This document shows, piece after piece, positions 35,771 through 46,395 of a stretch of 50,843 bases of DNA. Each line of letters starts with the position of its first letter. The first letter of the stretch is position 1. A model generated the notes under the pieces. The model searched no databases and was not told where the DNA came from. It saw nothing but the letters and a program-made list of their open reading frames with translations. The position numbers were made by a program, and so were the translations under genes. Source of the DNA: Lachnospiraceae bacterium (GTDB lineage Bacteria; Bacillota; Clostridia; Lachnospirales; Lachnospiraceae); assembly GCA_029062895.1 (NCBI GenBank), contig JAIDPF010000025.1, positions 11,108-61,950 on the forward strand. The letters run 5' to 3'.

Positions 35771-37594
35771 TCATACCCGCATCCCGATCTCTTTCAGGAA
35801 CCGGCTCGGCATCAGCCGGTTTTCTTTTGTCTTTCTGACATAAAATAAAAACAGCTTTTCTTTTGCTCTGGTCATCGCCACATAAAACACTCTTCGTTCT
35901 TCTTCCATCTCCTTTTGCGTAACCGCTTTCTTCTGTGGCACATTACCCTCATTAATGTCGGGCAGAATAATAATCTTGTATTCCAGTCCTTTGGATCCGT
36001 GCATCGTAACCAAGGATACCGCATCCTCCTCTTCAGATGGAGCTTCTGATCGTTCCAGATTCTGATGATAAACCTCTATCATATCAAGCCACTCCGGAAA
36101 ACTTTCCATTCCTCTTGCGCTATTCTGTATCCAGTCCAGCAGTTCCATATTATCCGCGCCATTTTGATGTCTTTCTTTAGCATTCCCCACTACCCACTGG
36201 TCATATCCCATCCCCTTGCGGATATAATTGATGGCGGCATAGGGTTCCATCTCCCGTATCTGCAAAAGATCATACTTCAATCGTTTCAAAAGCATGCCCC
36301 TGTTCTTTCCAAGTCCGGACACCGCAAGCATCCTGTCAATATCAACATTTTCCTCCACCATATCGCGGCGCAGATACCGCACCGGCTTATTCATAAACCG
36401 CAGAAAATATTTCCTTTTCCGTCCCCCATGGGCAAAATGAAGCATCGCAAGAAGATCCAAAGCCATCGGATCCTCAAACAGATTTTTTGTCTTTTCCTTT
36501 TGCCAAAAGGGAATCCTTTCCTGCGACAATTTTTGTGCCAAAAAGGAAGCGCTTAGATTTGTACGGAACAGAACCGCGATATCTCTGTAGGCCCCATACT
36601 GCCGGTAATGTTTGATCAGCGTTATGATTTCTTCCGCCTCAGCTTCCTTGGAATCGCAACCTGTCAGAATGACGTCCTGATGTCCTTCCTTCTTTGCCTG
36701 CAGCTGCTTTAAGAACCGGTTTTTATTATGATCAATCAGTCTTACCGCACTCTTGACGATATGTTTGGTACAACGGTAATTTTCCTTCAAAAGCACTGTC
36801 TCACCATCCGGATATTCTTTGGCAAACCCCAGCATAATTGACGGATCCGACCCCCGGAATCCATAGATCGACTGGTCATCATCTCCGACGACAAACAGAT
36901 TGTTCCGCGGTTTCGCAAGAAGTTTGATCACCTCATACTGCATCCTGTTGATATCCTGAAACTCATCAATCAACAGATACCGATAGATATCCTGCCACAT
37001 AGCAAGCAGCTCCGGCTGGCTTTGCAACAGACGGTGGCATAGCAGAACCATATCATCAAAATCAATCTTATGTTCCATCCGCATCCTTTTCTGATAAGCC
37101 AGAAATATCTCCTGAAAACTTCCTTCCGGCAGATACGCAGCCTGATACCCGTCTATCGAAAGTCCTTCGTTTTTGATCTTGCCAATATCATTTAATAACA
37201 GCGCAATATAAGAATCTCCCGATTCCTCTTCTCCCAATTTTTGCTCTAAGACTTCTTTTAAATACTCCCGCTTTTCTTTTTCCGTGATAATGTTAGATTG
37301 ATCATAATGATAAGATCGTTTCAGGATATGAAAATAGATTGCGTGAAATGTTCCAAACGTGACATTCTGACCGGCGTCGTCCATCAGACATTCAAATCTC
37401 TCTTGCATCTCCAGCGCCGCCGCTTTGGTAAAAGTGATCACCAGGATCTGTTCCGGCGGGACTCCGTAATGTTCCATCAGATATTGTATCCGGTGAGTGA
37501 TTACAAAAGTCTTGCCGCTGCCCGGTCCTGCAAGCACCATCATGGGACCGTCCCCATGATGGATCGCCTGCAGCTGCTCCTTACTTGCCGCCAT
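35771..37594 (-). CDS. UvrD/PcrA-type superfamily 1 DNA helicase
   Basis: This ATP-dependent 3'-5' helicase has motifs in order: Walker A AGPGSGKTFVITHRIQYL, Ia TFTKAAALEMQERF, II LLIDEFQDINRMQYE, III VVGDDDQSIYGFRGSDP, IV region LKENYRC, V SLVTMHGSKGLEYKIIILPDINEG, VI RRVFYVAMTRAKEKLFLFY. At 607 residues it is about 120-140 shorter than PcrA/UvrD and lacks their C-terminal Tudor-like tail, so it is a short paralogue rather than the main PcrA. Likely roles are DNA repair or recombination. SD GGAGGATG. It is convergent with DUF1292. Confidence 0.92.
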   Translation of the reverse strand: MAASKEQLQAIHHGDGPMMVLAGPGSGKTFVITHRIQYLMEHYGVPPEQILVITFTKAAALEMQERFECLMDDAGQNVTFGTFHAIYFHILKRSYHYDQSNIITEKEKREYLKEVLEQKLGEEESGDSYIALLLNDIGKIKNEGLSIDGYQAAYLPEGSFQEIFLAYQKRMRMEHKIDFDDMVLLCHRLLQSQPELLAMWQDIYRYLLIDEFQDINRMQYEVIKLLAKPRNNLFVVGDDDQSIYGFRGSDPSIMLGFAKEYPDGETVLLKENYRCTKHIVKSAVRLIDHNKNRFLKQLQAKKEGHQDVILTGCDSKEAEAEEIITLIKHYRQYGAYRDIAVLFRTNLSASFLAQKLSQERIPFWQKEKTKNLFEDPMALDLLAMLHFAHGGRKRKYFLRFMNKPVRYLRRDMVEENVDIDRMLAVSGLGKNRGMLLKRLKYDLLQIREMEPYAAINYIRKGMGYDQWVVGNAKERHQNGADNMELLDWIQNSARGMESFPEWLDMIEVYHQNLERSEAPSEEEDAVSLVTMHGSKGLEYKIIILPDINEGNVPQKKAVTQKEMEEERRVFYVAMTRAKEKLFLFYVRKTKENRLMPSRFLKEIGMRV

Positions 37595-37643
37595 ACTACA
37601 TCCTCCATGTCGCAGTTCTGCTGCGACTTAATATAGAAATAAC

Positions 37644-40600
37644 TTATTCGACAGAAAAGACTTCCACAACATCTTCCTTCCTAGAATTATCCGGGTTGAT
37701 TCCCAAAAATACCGGTGTCTTACATCTGACCAGAGCCTCTATTTTGATGCTCTCCAGATCCACAACCGCATCCTCCTCAAAGGAACCGATTCCCAAACAT
37801 TCCCGTCCGTCTGCCTGAAGGGTTAGCTTGGTATATTTTGAAGTTATCTTTATACCGCCTCCATGGTTGCCAACCAACAGACATTTCTTTCCACTGAGCG
37901 TAATGGAGATCCCTGCGTTTTTCACTTCCATATTTCCTTCGCCACTGTTGATCGTGCCAAATCCCGCCAGTTCATTTCCGGTTCCATGGATCTCAATACC
38001 GACGCTGTCAGCCTTGAAATTCTGCGTTCCTCTCCAAGAGCCCACAACAGTACCTTCCGTAAAAGCAATATTTGCTGCCAAATTACACTCTCTCAATTCG
38101 ATCGGCGTTTCGTCTTCCAGTACGCCGATACCGATTCCTTTTCCCGCATTCATATCCAAGATAATTTTGCCCGCATGGATCAGCAGCGCTTTTGCAGTCC
38201 TTCCGCCGATACCAATGGCAACATTGCTGTTACAGTTGATCCTGATCGTACCTGACATACGATTTTCAATCTGACCACAGGCGCTATTTTCATCATTACC
38301 AATACCGTAAAAACTGGTTCTGTTAGAACGTATTTCCAGCGTACCTGTTCCTTCCAGAATCAGATTTGCGCTTTCCGGCACCCGGATACCGCCTTCCAAC
38401 AACTCATTTCCATTCTCCGTCACAAGCGTCAAGGTTGCTCCTTCTCCAATGTCAATACACGGCGAACCATCGTTGCTGCGCAGTCTGACATCCGAAATCG
38501 TCAGACGGCAGTGTGTATTTTCCTTGATCTTGATGGTAACGCTTGCCACAAAATCCGGATTGCCAACGATCTTCACCTCCGGCTCCGCTACAACAATACC
38601 TGTATAATTCTTTAATGCAAGCTGCATCAGATTCAGCGCCGGATCATTGGCTGCAAGATATACTCTCTTCCGAACTGTCTCATAACGCTCCTGATTGGCC
38701 TGTATGATCTCCATACGACGGGCTTCACTGATCTCCCCTGCAATCTCAAATGCCGGACGAGCCGTATAGAAGCCTTGGATTAAATCAACATCCATCCTGA
38801 TCAGCGCTTTCAGTTCTTCCAACGTCTCCACGCCCTCTGCCAAAGCCATAAACCCATTATCATGAGCAAATTCTATAATATTCTTTACAAAATGTTGTTT
38901 CTTTGGCTCCTGATGAATATCGCTGATCAACATCCGGTCGATCTTAACATAGTTCGGCAGATACTTCAAAAGATTGACCGTATTGGAATAACCGGTGCCA
39001 AAATCATCAATCGCCACCTCAAATCCATTACTGTCGCTCCGACCAAGCAGAATGCCGATCTCACCGTCATCTGACTCCGTCTGCTCTGTCACTTCAATAA
39101 CCACATTATCAAAAATATCTTTATATTTGTGCTTTAATTTATCAAAATCTCCCTCTTTCAGAAAGTATCCGGGAATGCTGTTGACAAAAATCTTCTTTCC
39201 TTTCAGCGCCTCCTGATTCTGGTGAACCAGTTTAAAAACATTGCTTAAGGTAGCATATTCTATATGATACAACCGCTTTTCGATCGTCGCGTACTTCAGG
39301 ATCGTCAGCGGCGATACCGGCCTGTCTTTCGGTGATCTCATCAACGCCTCGTATGCATAGATCTCGCCTGTCCTTGCACTGACAATTGGTTGAAATGCAT
39401 ACAAAAACAGGTTCTTGTCCATGATATCTTTCACAGTTTCATGATCTTCCCTGCTATATTCCTCCTGCGGTACGACGCTGCTCTGTCTGGTTTGATTGCG
39501 CTTGCTGTTTTTCTGTACATTTTTCCGAGTAAACACTTCATCCAACAGTTCCATTTCATTGATGATCTGCTCCGGCTTTACGCTAATATAGCCATAATTT
39601 AATTCGATCGTATATTCTTTTCCGGAAATCCTGTTGTATTCACTAAGATGTCCATTAATCTTTTCTACAAGATGCGTTGCCACGCTTTCCCCATCAGCAG
39701 CTGCATAACTGGCTATCACAAATTCATCCGTTCCAAGACGTGCGCAGACCGCCTTGTCCGACACTCCCTGCTGCAGGATCTGCGCTACCGCTTTGATTGC
39801 ATGGTCTCCTTCCGAATGACCATATACATCATTGATATTGCTCAGTCTGTCGATATCAAGACATCCTATCAACAATTCCTTATCATGACTCCTGCAATAG
39901 TCCACCAGCTGCGTTAATTCATAACTGAATCCTTCCGCATTGAGCATGCCTGTAAGAATATCTCCATGCTGCAGCTTCTTCATATTCTCATTGGCATTCA
40001 CCAGCATATTGTTGGCAAAAGTCAGACGCTTTTCCACTGTATAACGTGCCAAAACACGTCCAAAATTATAGACTACTCTGTTAATCTTATAATATTCATT
40101 ATCATAATCCTCTGCGCAGAAAATCAAATACCCAAAATGCTGATGCAGATACCGAACCGGCGTTAAGATCAAGGGAATACCTCTGTTAATATCCCTCTCC
40201 AATCCGGGAATCGGCTCTCCCAGCAAAAAAGAAACCCACTGAGCAGACTGCGCTCTGGTATCCGCAAGGATAAAATATTTTTCTCCTTTTCTCGGCCAGC
40301 GGTCTTCCCTACCTTCCAAAAAGATATCTTGCATAAAAGAATCTTTGACACAGAATACAGAATCCCGCAGCATGTATTCAGAGAATACATCCGCAATCTC
40401 CTCAATCCCATTAGTTTTTAAAAGATTGTCCGTCAGTCCGTAAAAACTCTGTTCATGCAACATACTGTCATACAGATTTTGATAAAGATTATTGATCGTC
40501 AGAAGTGCTTCGCCTGCCGCATACTCCATATCTCTACATATAACGATATCATCCGTCGCAAGAACCTCCTGCATTCTTTTTTCGTTCAGAGCATCTTTTT

Positions 40601-41369
40601 CCTTCTTCTCTAAAAGGTCCAGAATTCTGCCTGTTACTTCCATATAATCAATAAAACAGATCGTGAAATTAAGACCTATCGCCTGCGTCCGGGAAGCCTC
40701 TCCGCAGCAGGCAACCATCACATCCTCCGGCACCTGATACCCGTTTCTGCCTAATTGGTGACATACATAATTCGCGACATTTTCATTCTCGCAGAAATAT
40801 ACATCCGAAAGTTCCTCTTTAGATAAGGTGGGAAGAACTTTTTTCAGTTCCCGCATCGGTACATGTGATATTTTTCCATCGGAGATTCCCTGTTCCATAA
40901 GATAATTCCGATAATACGCACCCGTTAATCCTTCCTCTTCCGTCCCGGATACATAAGTAACACTTTCATATCCATATTTCTCTTTGAAAAACTGCAGGAA
41001 TCGTTTGACAGAATACTCCATAACAAAATTAAGTTCAACCGCTCCTTTTGCACTGCCGTGCCATACGAAAAGAGGGACATTGGCATCCACAGCCTGTCCC
41101 GCAATAATATCCAATACTTCCTGTGCCTTGATACCTTCTGCATCAATCAGCAGCGCCTCTAAATTATCAATATGCGCCATGCATGAAATGACCGGAAACA
41201 TATCCGGCTCCAAGGCATCCTTCCTATTTTCAAAGTCCATATCATCAATATAATATGTCAAAAGACGGTAACCCTTTGACACGGCTTTTTCCTGAATTGC
41301 CTTCATCTTCCGCCAGTGCTCTTCCACCTTAATTTTCGCAATACATAAGCCTATCAGTTTTTCTCCCAT
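37644..41369 (-). CDS. Sensor-GGDEF-EAL protein with C-terminal beta-solenoid-like domain
   Basis: This 1241-residue protein is probably a c-di-GMP phosphodiesterase. Residues about 1-250 look like a LacI-type sugar-binding (periplasmic-binding-fold) domain without the DNA-binding part. About 260-465 resembles a GAF-like sensor. The GGDEF domain (about 470-610) has GTDEF in place of GGDEF (residues 545-549). The EAL domain (about 645-880) keeps EAL, EVTEQ, DDFGTGYS, KIDR and AEGVET, so looks active. The tail (about 930-1240) is a run of short beta repeats with GGxxxxIxIG patterns, like a right-handed solenoid. No membrane helix or signal peptide is seen. I start at 41369 (AGGGG about 10 nt upstream) rather than 41471, which has no SD. 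Confidence 0.85.
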   Translation of the reverse strand: MGEKLIGLCIAKIKVEEHWRKMKAIQEKAVSKGYRLLTYYIDDMDFENRKDALEPDMFPVISCMAHIDNLEALLIDAEGIKAQEVLDIIAGQAVDANVPLFVWHGSAKGAVELNFVMEYSVKRFLQFFKEKYGYESVTYVSGTEEEGLTGAYYRNYLMEQGISDGKISHVPMRELKKVLPTLSKEELSDVYFCENENVANYVCHQLGRNGYQVPEDVMVACCGEASRTQAIGLNFTICFIDYMEVTGRILDLLEKKEKDALNEKRMQEVLATDDIVICRDMEYAAGEALLTINNLYQNLYDSMLHEQSFYGLTDNLLKTNGIEEIADVFSEYMLRDSVFCVKDSFMQDIFLEGREDRWPRKGEKYFILADTRAQSAQWVSFLLGEPIPGLERDINRGIPLILTPVRYLHQHFGYLIFCAEDYDNEYYKINRVVYNFGRVLARYTVEKRLTFANNMLVNANENMKKLQHGDILTGMLNAEGFSYELTQLVDYCRSHDKELLIGCLDIDRLSNINDVYGHSEGDHAIKAVAQILQQGVSDKAVCARLGTDEFVIASYAAADGESVATHLVEKINGHLSEYNRISGKEYTIELNYGYISVKPEQIINEMELLDEVFTRKNVQKNSKRNQTRQSSVVPQEEYSREDHETVKDIMDKNLFLYAFQPIVSARTGEIYAYEALMRSPKDRPVSPLTILKYATIEKRLYHIEYATLSNVFKLVHQNQEALKGKKIFVNSIPGYFLKEGDFDKLKHKYKDIFDNVVIEVTEQTESDDGEIGILLGRSDSNGFEVAIDDFGTGYSNTVNLLKYLPNYVKIDRMLISDIHQEPKKQHFVKNIIEFAHDNGFMALAEGVETLEELKALIRMDVDLIQGFYTARPAFEIAGEISEARRMEIIQANQERYETVRKRVYLAANDPALNLMQLALKNYTGIVVAEPEVKIVGNPDFVASVTIKIKENTHCRLTISDVRLRSNDGSPCIDIGEGATLTLVTENGNELLEGGIRVPESANLILEGTGTLEIRSNRTSFYGIGNDENSACGQIENRMSGTIRINCNSNVAIGIGGRTAKALLIHAGKIILDMNAGKGIGIGVLEDETPIELRECNLAANIAFTEGTVVGSWRGTQNFKADSVGIEIHGTGNELAGFGTINSGEGNMEVKNAGISITLSGKKCLLVGNHGGGIKITSKYTKLTLQADGRECLGIGSFEEDAVVDLESIKIEALVRCKTPVFLGINPDNSRKEDVVEVFSVE

Positions 41370-41619
41370 AATGCAGTAACCCCTTATCATGTCTATGCTT
41401 TTCGTTTGAATACGGAACGATTCTCCAATCCATTCTTTATCAGTGTAACACATCTTTACAGTTTTTACCATTAAATATCTCTAAAATTCAACAAGAAAAA
41501 AGAAATAAATTTTTTAAATTAATCTGAAGATTACTCTTTTCATTTTCCATCAACTACTATATAATGTATTGAGAAATAATCAAGAAACGAAACGAACTAC
41601 TATATCTAGGAGGAGTATT

Positions 41620-44600
41620 ATGCCAAAGCGTACTGATATCAACAAAATCCTTATCATCGGCTCAGGCCCTATCATCATCGGACAGGCCTGCGAGTTTGAC
41701 TATTCCGGCACACAGGCCTGCAAAGCCCTTCGCAGTCTCGGTTATGAGATCGTCCTTGTCAACTCCAATCCCGCAACAATCATGACCGATCCGGAGATTG
41801 CCGATGTTACTTATATTGAGCCATTAAATATCGAAAGACTTACACAGATCATCGCAAAGGAACGTCCTGATGCTGTTCTCCCCAACCTTGGTGGACAGTC
41901 AGGACTTAATCTTTGTTCAGAACTCGCCTCGAAAGGCATTCTGGAGCAATATCAGGTCAAGGTCATCGGCGTCCAGATTGACGCGATTGAACGCGGTGAA
42001 GACCGGATTGAATTTAAAAAGGCCATGAACGCTATCGGGGTGGAAATGGCGCGAAGTGACGTTGCCTACAGTGTGGAAGAGGCTCTGAATATCGCAGAAA
42101 CCCTCGGTTACCCTGTAGTCCTGCGACCTGCCTATACGATGGGCGGTGCCGGCGGTGGTCTGGTTTATAATAAAGAAGAATTAAAAACCGTCTGCGCCAG
42201 AGGACTGCAAGCCAGCCTTGTGGGGCAGGTTCTTGTAGAAGAATCCGTCCTTGGCTGGGAAGAATTAGAGCTTGAGATCGTCCGTGACGCAGACAATAAT
42301 ATGATCACAGTCTGCTTTATCGAAAATATCGACCCCATCGGCGTACATACCGGCGACTCCTTCTGCTCTGCTCCCATGCTGACCATCTCAGAAGAATGTC
42401 AAAAACGTATGCAGGAACAGGCATACCGCATCGTTGAATCCATAGAAGTTGTCGGAGGAACCAATGTGCAATTTGCACACGATCCTGTCAGCGACCGGAT
42501 CATCGTCATCGAAATTAATCCGAGAACTTCCCGTTCCTCCGCGCTGGCTTCCAAAGCGACTGGTTTTCCCATCGCATTGATATCCGCAATGCTTGCCTGC
42601 GGCCTTACGTTAAAGGATATCCCCTGCGGCAAATACGGCACCCTTGACCGGTATGTGCCGGGAGGTGATTATGTCGTAATCAAATTTGCACGCTGGGCAT
42701 TTGAAAAATTCAAAGGAGTGGAAGATAAACTGGGTACGCAGATGCGTGCTGTCGGCGAGGTCATGAGCATCGGTAAGACTTATAAAGAGGCTTTTCAGAA
42801 AGCTATCCGAAGCTTGGAAAACGGGCGTTCCGGTCTTGGTTATGCCAAGAACTACCATGATATGGACAAGGAACAGTTGTTAAAACTTCTGATCTACCCG
42901 TCCAGTGACCGTCATTTCATCATGTATGAAGCATTGCGCCATGGAGCTTCTATTGAAGAGATCTATCAGCTGACCAAAGTAAAACATTATTTTATTGAAC
43001 AGATGAAAGAACTGGTTGACGAAGAAGAAACGCTTCTTACGTTCCACGGTTCTCTTCCCACTGACGATCTGCTGATCCAAGCGAAGAAAGATGGTTTTTC
43101 CGATCTTTACCTGAGTAAGATCCTTGCAGTTTCCGAGGATGAGATACGTAATAAACGTATTTCCCTTGGCGTAGAGGAGGCATGGGAAGGCATCCATGTC
43201 AGCGGCACGAAAGACAGCGCTTATTATTATTCTACTTACAATGCGCCGGATAAAAATCCGATCAACGATAACACAAAGAAGATTATGATCCTCGGCGGAG
43301 GGCCCAACCGTATCGGTCAGGGTATTGAGTTTGACTACTGCTGTGTCCACGCCGCTCTGGCTTTGAAAAAGCTTGGATTTGAAACGATTATCGTCAACTG
43401 TAATCCGGAAACCGTATCTACAGACTATGATACATCGGATAAGCTTTATTTTGAGCCGCTTACCTTAGAAGATGTTTTAAGCATCTATCACAAAGAAAAG
43501 CCGCTGGGCGTAATTGCACAGTTCGGCGGACAAACACCACTGAACTTAGCTTCCGATCTGGAAAAGAACGGCGTCCGTATCTTGGGCACTTCTCCTTCCG
43601 TCATTGATCTGGCGGAAGATCGGGATCAGTTCCGCGCTATGATGGATAAACTGGGCATCCCCATGCCGGAGTCCGGCATGGCAACAACCGTAGAAGAAGC
43701 CCTTTCTATCGCTCAAGACATCGGCTATCCTGTCATGGTACGCCCTTCTTATGTCCTTGGCGGTCGCGGTATGGAAGTTGTTTATGATGATCAAAGCATG
43801 GAGGAATATATGAAGGCAGCTGTGGGTGTCACTCCCGATAGACCGATTTTAATTGACCGCTTCTTAAATCATGCACTGGAGTGTGAGGCAGATGCGATCA
43901 GCGACGGCACACACGCTTTTGTTCCTGCGGTCATGGAACATATTGAACTGGCAGGCGTACATTCCGGCGACTCGGCATGCATCATCCCGTCTGTCCATAT
44001 TTCTGAGGATAACGTCGCCACCATTAAAGAATATACTAAAAAGATCGCGGAAGAAATGCATGTCCGCGGTCTGATGAATATGCAGTATGCGATTGAAAAT
44101 GATAAGGTCTATGTTCTGGAAGCCAATCCCCGTGCATCCAGAACAGTTCCACTGGTATCCAAAGTATGCGATATCCGCATGGTGCCTCTTGCAACAGATA
44201 TCATCACATCGGAACTGACCGGACGTCCATCACCTGTGCCAGAATTAAAAGATCGTACCATTCCTTATTATGGCGTGAAAGAAGCTGTATTTCCGTTTAA
44301 TATGTTCCCGGAGGTGGATCCGGTACTTGGTCCGGAGATGCGTTCCACCGGCGAAGTACTCGGTCTTTCCACCTACTACGGAGAAGCTTTTTACAAAGCT
44401 CAGGAAGCAGCACAGTCTCCGCTTCCGCTTGAGGGTACGGTTCTGATTTCCGTAAATCGCAAAGATAAAAAAGAGATTGCTGAAATCGCAAAACTGTTTG
44501 CGGAAGACGGATTTAAGATCCTTGCAACAGGAACGACTTGTGAGGTGATTCGCGAAGCCGGCATTGAGGCAGAACATATCTTAAAATTATATGAAGGTCG

Positions 44601-44838
44601 TCCGAATGTCTTGGATGCGATTACCAACGGCGAAATTGACCTGATCATCAACTCTCCTGTCGGCAAGGACAGCGTCAATGATGACAGCTACTTAAGAAAG
44701 GCCGCCATCAAGGGTAAGATCCCTTACATGACCACTATTGCGGCGGCACGGGCAACCGCAAAGGGAATCCATTATGTGAAAGCGAAAGGAAACGGCGAAA
44801 TCAAATCTCTGCAACAGCTGCATAGTGAAATACAATAG
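41620..44838 (+). CDS. carB: Carbamoyl-phosphate synthase large subunit
   Basis: This subunit makes carbamoyl phosphate for arginine and pyrimidines from ammonia supplied by the small subunit. The 1072 residues hold two ATP-grasp halves: IGSGPIIIGQACEFDYSGTQ in the first and LGGGPNRIGQGIEFDYCCVH in the second, each with its ATP-binding loop. The MGS-like regulatory domain lies at the C-terminus (TVLISVNRKDKKEIAEIAK). The start at 41620 is set by AGGAGGAG just upstream; a longer frame from 41569 lacks an SD. carA is not adjacent. A bidirectional terminator follows. Confidence 0.97.
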   Translation: MPKRTDINKILIIGSGPIIIGQACEFDYSGTQACKALRSLGYEIVLVNSNPATIMTDPEIADVTYIEPLNIERLTQIIAKERPDAVLPNLGGQSGLNLCSELASKGILEQYQVKVIGVQIDAIERGEDRIEFKKAMNAIGVEMARSDVAYSVEEALNIAETLGYPVVLRPAYTMGGAGGGLVYNKEELKTVCARGLQASLVGQVLVEESVLGWEELELEIVRDADNNMITVCFIENIDPIGVHTGDSFCSAPMLTISEECQKRMQEQAYRIVESIEVVGGTNVQFAHDPVSDRIIVIEINPRTSRSSALASKATGFPIALISAMLACGLTLKDIPCGKYGTLDRYVPGGDYVVIKFARWAFEKFKGVEDKLGTQMRAVGEVMSIGKTYKEAFQKAIRSLENGRSGLGYAKNYHDMDKEQLLKLLIYPSSDRHFIMYEALRHGASIEEIYQLTKVKHYFIEQMKELVDEEETLLTFHGSLPTDDLLIQAKKDGFSDLYLSKILAVSEDEIRNKRISLGVEEAWEGIHVSGTKDSAYYYSTYNAPDKNPINDNTKKIMILGGGPNRIGQGIEFDYCCVHAALALKKLGFETIIVNCNPETVSTDYDTSDKLYFEPLTLEDVLSIYHKEKPLGVIAQFGGQTPLNLASDLEKNGVRILGTSPSVIDLAEDRDQFRAMMDKLGIPMPESGMATTVEEALSIAQDIGYPVMVRPSYVLGGRGMEVVYDDQSMEEYMKAAVGVTPDRPILIDRFLNHALECEADAISDGTHAFVPAVMEHIELAGVHSGDSACIIPSVHISEDNVATIKEYTKKIAEEMHVRGLMNMQYAIENDKVYVLEANPRASRTVPLVSKVCDIRMVPLATDIITSELTGRPSPVPELKDRTIPYYGVKEAVFPFNMFPEVDPVLGPEMRSTGEVLGLSTYYGEAFYKAQEAAQSPLPLEGTVLISVNRKDKKEIAEIAKLFAEDGFKILATGTTCEVIREAGIEAEHILKLYEGRPNVLDAITNGEIDLIINSPVGKDSVNDDSYLRKAAIKGKIPYMTTIAAARATAKGIHYVKAKGNGEIKSLQQLHSEIQ

Positions 44839-44855
44839 TAAATTACTGATAAACT

Positions 44856-44892
44856 AAAAACAGGCTGCCATGTAAATGGTTAGCCTGTTTTT
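44856..44892. terminator. Bidirectional terminator between carB and gltX
   Basis: AAAAACAGGCT (44856-44866) pairs with AGCCTGTTTTT (44882-44892). T-runs exist in both directions, serving the two convergent genes. Confidence 0.9.
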
Positions 44893-44896
44893 ATAA

Positions 44897-46351
44897 TTAG
44901 CTTAATTTTTCAATTGCCAGACGGATACGTTTCAGACTCTCCTCTTTCCCGATCACTTCCATGATCTCCGTTGCTCCGGCCGGAGTCATCTGCTTACCAG
45001 AGACTGCGGTACGGATCGGCCACATCACATATCCATTCTTATATTCTTTCTCCTGTACATAGGCAAGAAGCGTCTGATACAGATTATCATTGCTGTAATC
45101 ATCCGTTCCTTCAAGAATCGGAAGCACATCCTTCAGCACTGCCAACGAACTTTCCGCATTGGTTTTCATCTTCTTATGGGTGTACATTTCAATATCATAC
45201 TCCGGCAGCTCATTGAAGAAATCCACAAGTTCCTTAATATCCGGAAAGACCTCAATTCTTGTCTTTACCATCATCGCAACCTTTCTCTGATCTAATCCAT
45301 CTTTCAGATATTGATCCAGATACGGCTTTGCCATATCAAAAAATTTCTCGTCATCCATCGCCTTTAAATATTCTCCATTCATCCAGCGAAGTTTTGTATA
45401 ATCAAATACTGCGGGAGATTTACTCATATGACGATAGTCAAATGCCTTTACCAGTTCCTCCAAAGTAAAGATCTCACGGTTCTCCTCCGGCGACCAGCCA
45501 AGCAACGCCACAAAATTCACAACTGCCTCTGTCAGAAATCCCTGTTCAATCAAGTCCTCATAAGAGGAATGACCGCAACGCTTAGACAGCTTCTTATGCT
45601 CTTCATCTGTAATCAATGGACAGTGTACATAGACCGGAACCTCCCAGCCAAATGCATCATACAGGCGGTTATACTTGGGTGAGGAGGATAAATATTCATT
45701 TCCCCTGACCACATGGGTAATCCCCATCAGATGATCATCCACCACATTTGCAAAGTTATAGGTGGGATATCCGTCCGATTTGATCAGGATCATATCGTCC
45801 AGCTCCGCATTCTCCACCGTAACATCCCCATAGATCTCATCATGGAAAGTCGTCGTTCCCTCGGTGGGATTGTTCTGCCGGATCACATAAGGCTTCCCTT
45901 CGGCAAGATTCCTCTCTATCGTTTCCTTTGACAGGGAAAGGCAGTGTTTATCATACACCGTGATCTCTTTCCCGTCTCCGCCTACATTTTGATTCAAAGA
46001 CGCCAGTCGCTCCTTGTCACAAAAACAGTAATAGGCCTCCCCTTTTTCGATCAACTCTTTCGCGTATTTCAGGTAAATGCCTTCTTTCTGTCTGTCGCTC
46101 TGCACATAAGGTCCACAACCCTTATCCTTATCGGGTCCTTCATCATGAATCAGCCTCGTCTTCTCCAGCGTCCTGTAGATAATATCCACCGCACCCTCCA
46201 CATAACGTTCCTGATCGGTATCCTCAATCCTTAAAATAAACTCCCCGCCCTCATGCTTTGAAATCAGGTACGCATACAGCGCAGTCCTTAGATTTCCTAC
46301 ATGCATGCGCCCGGTAGGACTTGGGGCGAACCTTGTTCTAATCTTTGTCAT
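44897..46351 (-). CDS. gltX: Glutamyl-tRNA synthetase
   Basis: This class I synthetase charges tRNA-Glu, and possibly tRNA-Gln if GatCAB is present. The HIGH-type motif reads [19 protein letters not shown], and KKLSKRCG is the KMSKS equivalent. [11 protein letters not shown] is also typical. I start at Met at 46351 (484 residues) with AGGAG about 10 nt upstream; the longer frame to 46396 would overlap the permease stop region and lacks support. It follows the ABC permease gene on the same strand by about 44 bases. Confidence 0.95.
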   Translation of the reverse strand: MTKIRTRFAPSPTGRMHVGNLRTALYAYLISKHEGGEFILRIEDTDQERYVEGAVDIIYRTLEKTRLIHDEGPDKDKGCGPYVQSDRQKEGIYLKYAKELIEKGEAYYCFCDKERLASLNQNVGGDGKEITVYDKHCLSLSKETIERNLAEGKPYVIRQNNPTEGTTTFHDEIYGDVTVENAELDDMILIKSDGYPTYNFANVVDDHLMGITHVVRGNEYLSSSPKYNRLYDAFGWEVPVYVHCPLITDEEHKKLSKRCGHSSYEDLIEQGFLTEAVVNFVALLGWSPEENREIFTLEELVKAFDYRHMSKSPAVFDYTKLRWMNGEYLKAMDDEKFFDMAKPYLDQYLKDGLDQRKVAMMVKTRIEVFPDIKELVDFFNELPEYDIEMYTHKKMKTNAESSLAVLKDVLPILEGTDDYSNDNLYQTLLAYVQEKEYKNGYVMWPIRTAVSGKQMTPAGATEIMEVIGKEESLKRIRLAIEKLS

Positions 46352-46395
46352 TTTCTCATATCTCCTCTCTTTATATCCCATTAGTAGGCAATCCA

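Noticed and set aside
41370-41471. Extended N-terminus of the GGDEF-EAL protein
   Set aside because: The added 34 residues have no SD at any in-frame start except the one chosen at 41369, and do not look like part of the fold.
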